Assembly (NCBI GenBank): GCA_018806915.1
Contig: JAGKQI010000061.1
Location: 992,001 to 1,056,000 of the forward strand
DNA length: 64,000 nucleotides
Direction: 5' to 3'
Source of the DNA: Phytophthora colocasiae
Taxonomy: Eukaryota; Oomycota; Peronosporomycetes; Peronosporales; Peronosporaceae
Below are positions 1 through 9,759 of this stretch, one piece after another. The translations under genes were made by a program, and so were the position numbers. The notes beneath the pieces are model-generated. The model was not told the origin of the DNA, searched no databases, and saw only the letters and a program-made list of their open reading frames with translations. Positions within the stretch are counted from its first letter, which is position 1. Every line of letters begins with the position of its first letter.

Positions 1-2562
1 TGAGGCACAAGGCACGAGCTCACAGAAGTGAGTTGCATCGTCCTTAAGTACGAGTAGATACTTGTAGTTGCCGTACGATTCACCGAGATGTAGAAAATCC
101 CAGTGAAGTGCTCCATTTCTTTCGTTGCATCGGAATGTCTCTGCCCATGGTCGGTTCACTACCTTCCCACCTTTTACATGCTGGCACATGAGGCAGCCAG
201 CAAGGAAAGCCTTGACCACGGCTGAGAGATTCCGCACGAAAAACCGTCGATTGATCACATTCATCAATGCTTCGCGACCTCTGTGACCCTGCGCTCCGCA
301 GTGACCAATCACTAGTAGCCTTTGCAGTAGACTCGACTCCTCCGTGGGAATCCAAATCCGCTCATTACTGCATAGTAGACCATCCGCTCTTCTCGTCATG
401 CCTTGTGGACGCTCCACAATGTGCCGCTGTTGAGCTCCAAGTAGTTCATCTGTAGTTGGCCATACGAAATTGCCGTCACGGAACGGCCGGATCGGTACAC
501 GGGTACTAGCGTTGGTACGCTGAGTGACTTCGGTATCACGTCCTCGTCGAAGGTTGACTCGCTTCACTGCCACTCTCGCTACGCTAGGGGCACCACCCCA
601 CCTGGACACCATGTCCGCCCAAACGTTGTGCGTGCCGTCGATATGCTCGATAGTGTACCGATACTCCATCAGTTTCATGGACCATCGCAAAAGTTTACCT
701 CTAACGTGCTTCTTGACCTCATGTCCGGGCGCGAATACATGTATCAAGTTGCGGTGGTCGCAGTACATGCGAAAGCCACGCGGTCGGAGAAGTAGATAGC
801 TGAGTTTATCACACGCCACGATGATCGGGTATGCTTCCTTTTCAATGACACTCCAGTTGCTTTGGGCACCAGTGAACGTACCACCGAGACAGATCAACAG
901 CTCATGCTGTTGGTCCTGGATGTCTGCATCACTTGCCACCTGTGATACTATAACTGACCAACCAACGTCAGAAGCGTCTGTGAGTAGGATCATTTCAGCG
1001 TCGGGCTTTGGGAAAGCTAGGGTGGCTGCATCTGCCAGTGCCTGCTTCAGTTTGTCGTACGCCTCGCATTCTTGCTCGGTGAGTGCGACTTGAATTCCCG
1101 CTGCCACTCGCTTCGTTCTCCTCGGCGCTATCGCCATCGCTTGATCGAGGGCGTCCTGCAGAGGACGAGCCATTCGTGCATAGTCAACGATGCTGTCCCT
1201 CATCCAGTTTGTCGAACACAAAAACTGTTGCAGTTCACCAGCGTTGGTAGGGTATGGCATGCTTGTCAGTGCTCTGATTCGCTCGGCGTCATGTTTGACA
1301 CCTTCTCCATTGATCACTTTACCACACCATTTCACCTCTCGCTTGTACAGACAGGACTTCGCAGCACTCAGCTTAAACCCAAATTTTGCTGTAAGCTCCA
1401 GTAGCTGTTGCAATTTATCGAGGTACGTGTTTACATCGACAGCGTACAGCAGTAAGTCGTCGATCCAGACTAATAAATGCCTGTACAACAGCTCGGCGTA
1501 GCAACGTTCAATCGTCGACTGGAAATACAAAGCTGCGTCTGCACTGCCTTGAGGTACTCGACGAGGTGTGTAGATCTTCCTGTGTGTCATGTAAGACAAC
1601 AGCTCCTGGCACTCTTTCGCAAGAGGGAGCTGCCAGTAGCCCTTGATGAAGTCAAAAAGCCCGAAGTGGCTGCAACCTCTCACGTTCTCTAAGTCCACAT
1701 GCAAGTTCGGCATCAATCCAGCCATTGGTTCTGTCTGCGCATTGAACGGCTTGTAGTCCACTGTTTGCCGGAACTCAACACCGCCTCGCTTGCGCACAGG
1801 CAATGCTGCACAAGCCCATCGACTTGATGGGTTTTCGTACACCCAACCCAGTTTGACCAGCATCTCATTGAATGACTCCAGAAATGCCTGGTACTCTGGT
1901 GCATACTTGCGAGCTTTAGCCTTGAAAGGCCTGCAGCCCGTCTTCATCTTCACACGCATCGGCTCTACTTTGGCAAGAGGGTCGTCACCGAGCACAATCC
2001 TCCAGACATCGTAGGCATACACAATAGTGCGTAGCCGCTCGACTCGGTCCACAGGAAAACCCTCAGACAGTGCTTGCTCAATCATCAATTCCACAGCTAG
2101 TCGAATGGCGACTTCATCCTTGTCACCTGTTGCCACGTCCGGTAAAGCCTCATCATCATCTCCGTCATCCCCGCTTGGGGCTGCCAACAACTCCAATTGT
2201 CGTTCGATATCAATGCCGAGCATCTTCAGTACGTCATCACCAAGGAGGAACTCGTCTCCTTCATTGTTTAACACCAAACACTTCACAGGTTTGAAGATAT
2301 TGACAGGGCCTGCTGCTGTCATTAGAGAAAGACGCAGCGTTGTTGACTCTCGTGCCCACGTCTTCTTCCCACCTGGAAGCTCACACGCTATTGGAGCTGC
2401 TAGCTCCGTCACATCACAATTCACACCTTGCTCAACGATCTTTCTCAGGGTCGTAGAGCTGATGCACGACATCTCCGCCCCCGAATCCGGACAGTATTCA
2501 ACATCCACCACGCCACCAACACGCAGCATACGTGGTTGACCTGGTTGGTCAGGAAGGCACAT
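1..2562 (-). CDS. pol: pol of left Ty3 element (PR-RT-RNase H-IN), 3' end beyond window
   Basis: I translated this minus-strand frame from the ATG at 2562-2560 to base 1 and met no stop, so it is one open frame of at least 850 codons running out of the window. In order: a retropepsin with a DSGAE motif (about 2475), reverse transcriptase with WIDDLL at about 1450-1468, RNase H with LTDASD near 975, the HHCC zinc region of integrase (HCGAQGH near 285, CLMC near 190) and the first part of the integrase core. Pol starts one base after the gag TAG (stop, C, ATG) and lies in the +1 frame relative to gag; the two frames overlap upstream, so either +1 shifting or re-initiation could make Pol. The visible part has no inactivating lesion. 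Confidence 0.85.
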   Translation of the reverse strand, partial: MCLPDQPGQPRMLRVGGVVDVEYCPDSGAEMSCISSTTLRKIVEQGVNCDVTELAAPIACELPGGKKTWARESTTLRLSLMTAAGPVNIFKPVKCLVLNNEGDEFLLGDDVLKMLGIDIERQLELLAAPSGDDGDDDEALPDVATGDKDEVAIRLAVELMIEQALSEGFPVDRVERLRTIVYAYDVWRIVLGDDPLAKVEPMRVKMKTGCRPFKAKARKYAPEYQAFLESFNEMLVKLGWVYENPSSRWACAALPVRKRGGVEFRQTVDYKPFNAQTEPMAGLMPNLHVDLENVRGCSHFGLFDFIKGYWQLPLAKECQELLSYMTHRKIYTPRRVPQGSADAALYFQSTIERCYAELLYRHLLVWIDDLLLYAVDVNTYLDKLQQLLELTAKFGFKLSAAKSCLYKREVKWCGKVINGEGVKHDAERIRALTSMPYPTNAGELQQFLCSTNWMRDSIVDYARMARPLQDALDQAMAIAPRRTKRVAAGIQVALTEQECEAYDKLKQALADAATLAFPKPDAEMILLTDASDVGWSVIVSQVASDADIQDQQHELLICLGGTFTGAQSNWSVIEKEAYPIIVACDKLSYLLLRPRGFRMYCDHRNLIHVFAPGHEVKKHVRGKLLRWSMKLMEYRYTIEHIDGTHNVWADMVSRWGGAPSVARVAVKRVNLRRGRDTEVTQRTNASTRVPIRPFRDGNFVWPTTDELLGAQQRHIVERPQGMTRRADGLLCSNERIWIPTEESSLLQRLLVIGHCGAQGHRGREALMNVINRRFFVRNLSAVVKAFLAGCLMCQHVKGGKVVNRPWAETFRCNERNGALHWDFLHLGESYGNYKYLLVLKDDATHFCELVPCAS

Positions 2563-2563
2563 G

Positions 2564-3762
2564 CTAATCCTTTTTAGCTTTGCGGTGCCTCCCCGGTTTC
2601 GGTTTTCGCGTCGCCGTGGTGTTGTCGTCGGATTTGTCGGGGCAGTCAGATTGGCGGTGCTGACCGCCACACGTCCAGCAACCTCCTTTCGGTCCTGGAT
2701 GTGCCTGATTTGACACTGTCCGAAATATCTGCCGGGGAGCAGTCTGTGACTGAGCTCCCTGAGATTTTCCGTTGTTCGTTGCCGTCCTTGAACGCTTAGG
2801 GGGGCGTGGTGTCGCCGCAGTTGACTTCAACTCCTGTCCGATGGATCGTTTTTTGCTCCGTGACAAGGCTTTGTCCTCTCGTTCAATCTCGAGAGCCTTC
2901 TCACTTACGATCTTGAAGAGTTCAGCGATGCTTGACTTTGCTGCCGGCAAGCGGAAGTCGATCTCGTTCTTCACTCTCAACTTCAGCTCGTCAGGTAAGC
3001 AGTTCAACAGGACTTTGCATTTCTTCTTTGTTCCGTCTTCATCCGCAAACAAACCAGCCAAACCGTTGTTCTTGACAATCGTATTGCACAGATGGAAGTA
3101 ATCCATGACTCTGGCGTCGACGTCCGTCTTCGCCGTGGTCATCACTAGTTGCTCTTGGAAGAGCTCGTCGATGTTCGGCAGGACATTGTTCTTGAAGCTC
3201 TGCACAGTCTTCATTATCCACTCCCAAATGAACTCATCCGTGACTTCGTCCTTCCTCTTGTCCCACTTGGTCTCACAAAGTGTTTCGAGAAAGCTGTCGT
3301 CGAAAGAGTTTCGTATCGACCTCATCACCGACTTCAGATCTTCACCAGATGCTTCGCAGCGCGCCCTCATGATCTCTTCGTATTCCATACGAAGGTCCAC
3401 CCATCGGGTAAGCGCTTCGTGCGACGTGTCTTCCACCTTTCGGTGCCGCCGTGACCGCAAAGATCGGATGGGCCACGGTGGGGAAATCTACTTCCTGGTT
3501 GACAGGCCTCGACGTCGAGCCGCTCCTTGGTCCGGCCGGAGCTGGAAGGAGCTTCGACTCGTCGAGATCTTCCTTGGGTTTCCTTGCGAGCGGGTTTCTT
3601 ACCCTTGCTTCGAGTTCGCGTGGCTTGGCCCGCATTCGCTGATGGTGTTGCCACCGTTGTTCCTGACCGCAATACACGTCCGGTTCCTGCAGCAGGCTGT
3701 GCCACATTGGTTGTAGCACCAGCGTCAGCAGTCGCGTCCGTCGGTGCACTTGCGTTGTCCAT
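2564..3762 (-). pseudogene. gag: gag of left Ty3 element, frame broken
   Basis: The ATG at 3762 opens a Ser/Thr/Ala- and Arg-rich N-terminal region readable to about 3367. The main capsid-like part is in another frame, readable from about 3490 to the TAG at 2566-2564 (about 298 residues from 3460). It ends in a single CCHC zinc knuckle (CWTCGGQHRQSDC) and a basic tail, as expected of a nucleocapsid. The two frames must be joined near 3460-3420, so this copy carries a frameshift there. Known role of Gag: RNA packaging into cytoplasmic particles. The frame assignment is seen in the sequence; the loss of function is inference. Confidence 0.75.
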
Positions 3763-3791
3763 GTCGTTTCCGTCGACACTAAAGTTAACTT

Positions 3792-4044
3792 TGTAGTGGG
3801 ATCCGAATGAACACACTCACGAGGGAAGCTGGCGCTTCCTTAGAAACCTTGCTTGTATTGTACTCTGCAAATTCCAGAATGAGGTTGGCTAAACCACTCG
3901 ACAGATACTCATACACGCTATTGCATCCACACCTGCTCTAGTCTACCAACCTCGGAGTCTTACCCTACGCCAGCCTTAGCTGAGGTCGTCCTCGACCACC
4001 AGCACAGTGCGTGGTCAGGTCCTGAAGACCTTCGCCCCACTACA
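3792..4044 (-). repeat. 5' LTR of left Ty3 element (253 bp)
   Basis: On the minus strand it begins TGTAGTGGG and ends CCCACTACA, a perfect 9-bp terminal inverted repeat with the usual TG...CA ends. The TG end falls exactly where similarity between the two transporter paralogues stops, which fixes the boundary at 4044. The adjoining 5 bp of gene (4049-4045, GGACG on the minus strand) would be the target duplication; the other copy is not in the window. No TGG-type primer site is obvious directly after the LTR. Confidence 0.8.
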
Positions 4045-4711
4045 CGTCCACGTCTTGGCGGGGAGGGACGAAAGGAGAAAAGTTGCTGGAATCTGTGAGG
4101 CAGAAGCCAGCGACGATGATGAAGAGTACCACAAAGACCTTGATAGTCGTGATGGTGTTGACAAACAACTTGCCGAAGCGAATACCAATAAGGAGAACTC
4201 CAACACAGAGTGCCATTAATACAGCACCCAGCAGATTCGTGTAGTCTTCGTTCAGCCACTGATACGTGTGCTCGGGGTGCTCCTCCACCAGCCATTCCTG
4301 GACTTTGGTGGCCCAACTACGAGCCACACCCGAACCAGAGATACCGTACTCGAGTGTCAACAACCACGCAGCAATTACCGCCGGCAGCTCACCAAGAGCG
4401 TGGAACGAATAGGCATAAGTACTCCCGGACGAAGGGATGCGCGTCACCAGCTCCATGAACGCGAGGGCATTGATACAACACACGACACCGGCAATGATCC
4501 AACTGATGAAAGCGGCGGGACCGGCGGTGCCGCTGATGATCTCTCCGGCGGTGGAAAAGATTCCGCTGCCCACTGTACTTCCGATACCGATACATAGCAA
4601 GTCAAAGAGCCCCAAGTGACGTGGGAGCTGCTCGGCGGTCTCCTCAGCTCGGATGACACTGAGCGGTTTGAGACGAAGCACATTCTCAATGAATGTGGGC
4701 TGGCGCTCCAT
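4045..4711 (-). pseudogene. Cationic amino acid transporter, 3' part cut off by Ty3 insertion
   Basis: The ATG at 4711 starts about 222 residues that align closely to the first 40% of the neighbour at 5406-7076 (APC superfamily, CAT/SLC7 type), including the conserved IGIGSTVGSGIFSTAGE segment and about five membrane segments. After the PPRQD motif the frame runs into the LTR and stops (TAG at 4042-4040). The missing membrane segments are presumably left of the retrotransposon, outside the window. The 5' flanks of the two paralogues also share a stretch with a CGGAGAATTG core (4788-4798 and 7130-7140), so the duplication included the leader. A truncated protein this short would not be expected to transport. 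Confidence 0.85.
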
Positions 4712-5405
4712 CTTGGACTGGATTCCAGGGATCGACTTGGCTAGGAAGTGACTCGGTTAAAACTATTGAGTCTCCCCACGGCGGCTTCGACGGAGAATTG
4801 TAGAATGAACTGGAACGAGTCCGGGATGCTTGAGACTTTCAAAAGGACTGGCGCTGGGGCAGATCGAGTGGAGGCAGGCCCGTTCTTGCCGATAGCCTGG
4901 GCATGTCACGTGAACGCAGGGACGACACAAGGCCCTGTCGTTTCTTTTTCATGAAACTTCAGTTTCCAGTGATGGTGCAGTAATTTCTCGTGGACACTAG
5001 GGCGATTCAGTCTGAAGCTCTGCATTTGCGGTAATCTTGTGGTGAACAGAATGATGGTCATGGAATGCAAGGTGAAGCCTACATTATGCCTTACGCGACG
5101 TAAGGCTAGACGTAAGTTACGTCTAGCTTTGAGGAGGAGTCCTTATTCGTTGGGAGGTCCCAAGCGGAAGCACTCGGCTAAGCGCTTCACCATCGCCCAA
5201 CCAAATGAAGCCGAAACATGAAATGGCAGTGATTTCGAATTGAAAGCCTGCTCGGTCGTGTGTCTGTTTTACAGGGCCTGTATTACCTCGCCTGTCTTAA
5301 CTCTATGTACTTACCAGTACTGTTGCCGTAGGCAACGGCAACCACCAGTCCAACACAAGATTGTTTGCTGTACAGTTTTGTTAATTAGCACGTAAACGAA
5401 ACACT
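4712..5405. other. Intergenic spacer between transporter paralogues with two adjacent hairpins
   Basis: No convincing gene. Two inverted repeats stand back to back at 5089-5105 (CCTTACG, 3-nt loop CGA, CGTAAGG) and 5106-5126 (CTAGACGTAA, single G, TTACGTCTAG). Both arms share a TTACG/CGTAA core. They lie about 380 bp upstream of the cut paralogue and about 280 bp downstream of the intact one, so they could be regulatory or a transposon remnant. Confidence 0.6.
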
Positions 5406-7076
5406 CTACTCCTGGAGCTGCTTCTTGTCAGAAATCATCGGCGATCGCATGGTTGAGTCACGCGGCAAACTCATCAATGCACTCCAACCCGTGCGACCTG
5501 CCGAGTGCTTGTACCCGTAGCAGAAGTAGAAGATGACACTGGCACCCAACCACGCGCAACTCGTGTAAATGCCTGTGTAGCTGATCTGAGCAGCCAAGTA
5601 GAAATTGGCCAGGATAGCGATAGTGGGGAGGAACGGGACGAACGGAGCCGTGAAGTTCTCGCCGCTCTGGGGCTCCTGGGGGCACTTGAAGTACATGACG
5701 AAGCACACAATAATTGTGAGCACGAGGAAGACGATACCCAGCACCAGACACCACGTGTGGCTCTCATTGGAGTATCCGATCTGGTAGAAAAATGCCGCGA
5801 GCCACGCGAACGCCACCCACAGACCGATGAGCTTGGGCGCGAGCGAAGGAGATTCCTTACGCATGCGGACCATGAGCAAGGATGAGTTCGACATGTTGAA
5901 CGACAAGAGGATGCCGAAGCTCACGATATCCCACAGTGTGTCGAACGGCACCACAAAGGCAACGCAAGTGAAAAAAATACCGGAGATCAACGTGTTCGCA
6001 AATAGGTTGCCCTTGTCGTCGACCTTGGCGAAGATACGAGGCATCAGACCATCACACGACAGCGCGTAGTTCAGTCTCGGCTGAGCCAAGAAACTCACCA
6101 ACACCACGACGGGCATTGTGCAGGTCTCACCGGCTCGGACGATCTGAGCAGCCCAGTTCTGGCCCTGGTAATCGAAACCAGCACCGAAGCTGGTGGCGTC
6201 AAGGTAGGGAATCATACCGGACAGAGCCAGCGAGGCGAAGCAAGACAGGAACATGGTGCCTGTCACGACGCTGATCACGGCCAGTGGCATGATCTTCTTG
6301 GGGTTCTTGGCCTCAGCAGCCAGACAACAGACCTCGTCGAATCCGATGTAGCCGAAGAAAGCTGACGACGCGCCACTGATGATACCCTGCGTGCCGAACG
6401 CCATCGATCCATCCAGATCTTGACGAGGAGGAACGAAGGGGGACAAGTTGCTAGAGTCCATGAAGGAGAAACCAGCGATGATGATGAAAAGGACCACAAG
6501 CACCTTGATACTGGTGATGGTATTGACAAAGAGCTTTCCGAAGCGGACACCCATAAGTAGTACACCCACACTGAGAGCCATTAGCACGGCACCAAGTAAG
6601 TTGGTGTAGTCCTCGTTCAACCACTGGTAGGTGTGTTCTGGGTGTTCCTCCACCAGCCACTCCTGGACCTTGGTAGCCCAACTACGAGCCACACCCGAAC
6701 CGGAGATACCATACTCCAACGTCAGCAACCAGGCTGCAACTACAGCTGGAAGCTCACCAAGAGCGTAGAACGAGTAGGCGTACGTACTACCCGATGATGG
6801 CACACGAGTGACAAGCTCCATGTAGGCGAGTGCGTTGATGCAGCACACGACACCGGCAATGATCCAGCTCACGAAAGCTGCAGGACCAGCCGTGCCACTG
6901 ATAATTTCGCCAGTCGTAGAGAAGACACCACTACCGACGGTGCCACCAATACCAATACACACCAAATCGAAGAGGGACAATTGACGGGGTAGTTCCTCTG
7001 CAGCTTCCTCGGCTTTAATGACTGCCAAGGGCTTGGTGCGCAGGATGTTCTGCATGAAGGTGGGCTTGGTCTCCAT
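5406..7076 (-). CDS. Cationic amino acid transporter (APC superfamily)
   Basis: A 556-residue hydrophobic protein from the ATG at 7076. I chose this start because the paralogue at 4711 begins at the aligned position (METKPTF against MERQPTF); the open frame upstream to 7271 has no matching sequence there. The N-terminal ETKPTFMQN leader is followed by the conserved GIGGTVGSGVFSTTGE first-helix motif and the run of about 12-14 membrane segments expected for CAT-type SLC7/APC carriers, with a short cytoplasmic tail (DKKQLQE). Family members move Lys, Arg and related amino acids across the plasma or vacuolar membrane; the actual substrate cannot be read from sequence. No introns and no lesions seen. 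It is the surviving member of a tandem pair. Confidence 0.88.
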   Translation of the reverse strand: METKPTFMQNILRTKPLAVIKAEEAAEELPRQLSLFDLVCIGIGGTVGSGVFSTTGEIISGTAGPAAFVSWIIAGVVCCINALAYMELVTRVPSSGSTYAYSFYALGELPAVVAAWLLTLEYGISGSGVARSWATKVQEWLVEEHPEHTYQWLNEDYTNLLGAVLMALSVGVLLMGVRFGKLFVNTITSIKVLVVLFIIIAGFSFMDSSNLSPFVPPRQDLDGSMAFGTQGIISGASSAFFGYIGFDEVCCLAAEAKNPKKIMPLAVISVVTGTMFLSCFASLALSGMIPYLDATSFGAGFDYQGQNWAAQIVRAGETCTMPVVVLVSFLAQPRLNYALSCDGLMPRIFAKVDDKGNLFANTLISGIFFTCVAFVVPFDTLWDIVSFGILLSFNMSNSSLLMVRMRKESPSLAPKLIGLWVAFAWLAAFFYQIGYSNESHTWCLVLGIVFLVLTIIVCFVMYFKCPQEPQSGENFTAPFVPFLPTIAILANFYLAAQISYTGIYTSCAWLGASVIFYFCYGYKHSAGRTGWSALMSLPRDSTMRSPMISDKKQLQE

Positions 7077-9258
7077 AGTGAACGACGAACTGTAGACTTG
7101 ATCGGATGAACGTCCCCACTGCGGCTTCCACGGAGAATTGAAGAATGAGTGATAGCAAAGAGAGACCAGGTACAGCAGGGTTGCAAGAGGTGAAGGTACC
7201 GGTAAGATGAGGTGTGTGTGCCTGTCGAGCGGCTCCGTTTGACGCGCCTTTGCCTCAAGGTGATGGACCAACAGAGAGCTGATGAAAGGAGGTCTGGCCG
7301 GCCTTTCTCGTTGAAATCCACATCAAGAACCAGCTGACAAGCTGACAGTCTTTAGCAGGTGGAGGCTTTTTAGGATCAAGCTGAACGAGTGTTTAAGTTT
7401 GTGGAAGTGAAGCGAGAAAATTGGAGGCAGATTGCCTGGATTCACGCATGACTTGCTCTCGGCCTTGTAGGTTTCTCTATTGATACGGTTCCGAATCAGC
7501 GAGGGGGTGCAACTCGCTTCAAGCTCAGTCTGAAGTTGTTTTACATGTACCGGTAGGTACCGGTATCGACTGATTGATACAGCGAAAGAAAAGATCCACA
7601 AAAATGAACACTAAATGTAAGCGTCGATCGAGTTAAACAACACCTTGAAGCGAATGTTCAAATTCACACATCGTCGTCATGCATGTATCGGAAGCAGCAA
7701 TGCAGACTGGCAGCTATGCTTGCATCAAAGCGTGTCGCTCGTGTCCGATTTTCATCGGCAGCGCAGTCATCGTTGTGCTCATCTGCGCTCTCGTCGACGA
7801 AAAACCAGCTCTCTTGACTGACTTGCGTTGGATATATTTTGAAGCTCGACTACAGAAGAGATGACACGGACTGCCACGGTGACCACCGCACGAGTCTCGA
7901 TCGACAAGAACCGATCGACAACCGACCGCGACGTGTCTGGCCGCGGGCGCAACGTTTGCACGGCGGGCTTCCGTGCCGCGGTAGGACTCCTAGGAGGATG
8001 CTTCCTCTTGGACCGCGCATCCCCGTGTTGCGCGCGGAATCGTCCTCGGTATGAATTCCCTTGATGTACGTAGAGCCGAAGCACCGGTAACTTCCGCGAC
8101 TTAAAAGCTGTTCATGATAGGGAATTCCTTCTCTTCCAGGAGCGTCACCTTCGGGTGCCGCAAAGCCTTGCCGTTGAAGTGCCTGCCTGCTGTGGGTGCG
8201 TCTCCCCTACAGCTTCATTCCAGTTGAGCTCACATCTTTCCGCGGCCTGCGTTTCGCTAGGGCGTTCCGCTGATGAAGGTGGAGAGTGAACCGCCTCATG
8301 GTTCCGGCTCTCGGTCATAGTGCGGGCGCCGTCCAAACTGAGCCCGGCGGCCACCATGACAAGCGCCGACGTGGCCGTAAGGATGTCTATCGTATGTCCG
8401 AAGCACCAGTCGTCCTGGACCAAGGCTTAGTATACTTAGTTGACCGCTATCTACATGTACTGCATGTAGTTCGTGACCTCTTCGCTGAATTCCAGGACTG
8501 CATCGCAGAATCATTGCAGTGCGGTGCAGCCCCCTCCCTCGCCGCGAGTCGCGAGCGACTGTGGACGAATGATTGGAGTGATCGCAGCGGACGGACATTC
8601 GGCGACAGCGTGGGAGCCGTCGGAGATGCTCCTTAGGTGACGAGGCAGCTTCGCGAGGCATGATCCTCGCCACAATGGACGAATTGTCGAAGGCGAAGCC
8701 ATATCCCGGTCTCCGCTCCAGCTATACCCCTGCTTGAAGACGATCTGATTTGAAGAACAAGCCCTATTTTGACAAGGGCATGCTATTAATAGTAATAATA
8801 GTGGTTGGCAGTAACATACTACATGTACAGTCGTCCTTGATAACAATAGTATTTACTATAGTACAACGAAACTACTACCAACGATTAGCTAATTTTCTCG
8901 ATTGTATTGTATTGTATTCGCGTAGCCTTTTTACACTGGCTAGACTCTGAATTGCTAGCTGGAAGCGTAGGCAATTTTCTCGATGTGGTCCATCTTTCGA
9001 AATGCATCTGTCGCGCTTCATGATACTTCGAAGTATTTTGCATCTCCGCGCGGGAGTCTCGATGTGCTTGCATAGGGCCAGGCGTCGACAGGGCGGCCTG
9101 CCGTTGTGACGGCCGGAAGTAGCTGAGCGAAATCTTCAGTCGACCGCTTGGTGTTAGCAACTTGGTGGACAGCTATCGTCGTCCCCGGATGAGTTTAGTT
9201 CAGGTTTGGTTGGTTTGCCAGTTCCCCACGTCAGTCTCCTGGTTGTTACCCTGAGGCT
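7077..9258. other. Spacer without a recognisable gene
   Basis: The first 200-300 bases are the leader side of the transporter gene. Beyond that, only short open frames occur (the longest is 125 codons, minus, 8296-8673, and a 116-codon plus frame at 8286-8636); none shows a family motif, and the two overlap on opposite strands. At 7547-7567 there is a short ACCGGTA direct repeat, and an AT-rich stretch near 8780-8870 holds a TATTTACTATAGTA motif that recurs near 28587-28600. Confidence 0.5.
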
Positions 9259-9426
9259 CAGGGTTGTGAAAAATAAGATTGTTATTTAATTGAGCCCCAA
9301 GACTCGGGTCAATCAATAATTTGTTTATTGCAATTTTGTTTTCAATCATATCATCGAGCTCTGATTGGTAGAAAACCAAACCGTAACATTAACCCAAACC
9401 CCTTGACGCTTTGCGAGAACTTTAAC

Positions 9427-9709
9427 TGTTCGATTCTAGTGGTCTGTCGTGCTCCGTCATATACTGCAGTTGTAGATTAGCAACGGTCTGTTGAAGTGCA
9501 ACAGCCTCAGTCCCAGACTGAGAGTGTGCAGCACATACTGCAGTTAGTATAGGACACAGGATAGTATAACTGAGAGGGGGTTTGTCACCGTTCGAGGTTT
9601 TCCCACCTCAATCCCAAACCTGCAACGTGGAGAACAAGTGTCTTCGTCCTTGCTTTAGTTACGAAGGAGCTTCTTTGGTGCGCTCCATCCTCCGCCGTGC
9701 ACTCGGCTA
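9427..9709 (+). repeat. Copia 5' LTR (283 bp)
   Basis: Starts TGTTCGATTC and ends CTCGGCTA. The boundaries follow from comparison with 27530-27811 and from the TTAAC duplications on both outer sides. The end is TA rather than the usual CA. Confidence 0.93.
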
Positions 9710-9724
9710 GGTTATGAGCCCAAC
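9710..9724 (+). other. Copia primer binding site matching the initiator tRNA anticodon arm
   Basis: GGTTATGAGCCCAAC lies directly after the 5' LTR. Its complement, GTTGGGCTCATAACC, has the form of the anticodon stem-loop (CAT anticodon) of eukaryotic initiator tRNA-Met. Drosophila copia is known to prime from this internal region with a half tRNA, rather than from the 3' end. The match to the host tRNA is from memory of the conserved arm and was not compared with a host gene. Confidence 0.75.
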
Positions 9725-9759
9725 TTTGACGCTGGAGCCTCTCAGGAAATCCTTCGAGA

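Larger units (their letters stand above)
1..4044 (-). mobile_element. Ty3-type LTR retrotransposon, cut by window edge
   Basis: On the minus strand the order is LTR (3792-4044), gag (3762-2564), then pol (2562 to the edge) with protease, reverse transcriptase, RNase H and the start of integrase. This order (RT before IN) defines Ty3 elements. The other LTR and the integrase end lie outside the window. Its protein and LTR ends resemble the element at 56617-64000, so both probably belong to one family. It sits inside the transporter gene at 4045-4711. Confidence 0.9.

Noticed and set aside
2027..2539. 170-codon plus-strand open frame
   Set aside because: It is antisense to the protease/RT frame of the left Ty3 element, and its composition is that of a shadow frame.
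7077..7271. 65-codon N-terminal extension of the transporter
   Set aside because: The paralogue aligns from the ATG at 7076 and has no matching extension.
8286..8673. Overlapping 116- and 125-codon frames on opposite strands
   Set aside because: No family motif, no conserved neighbour, and both strands equally open; not enough to call a gene.
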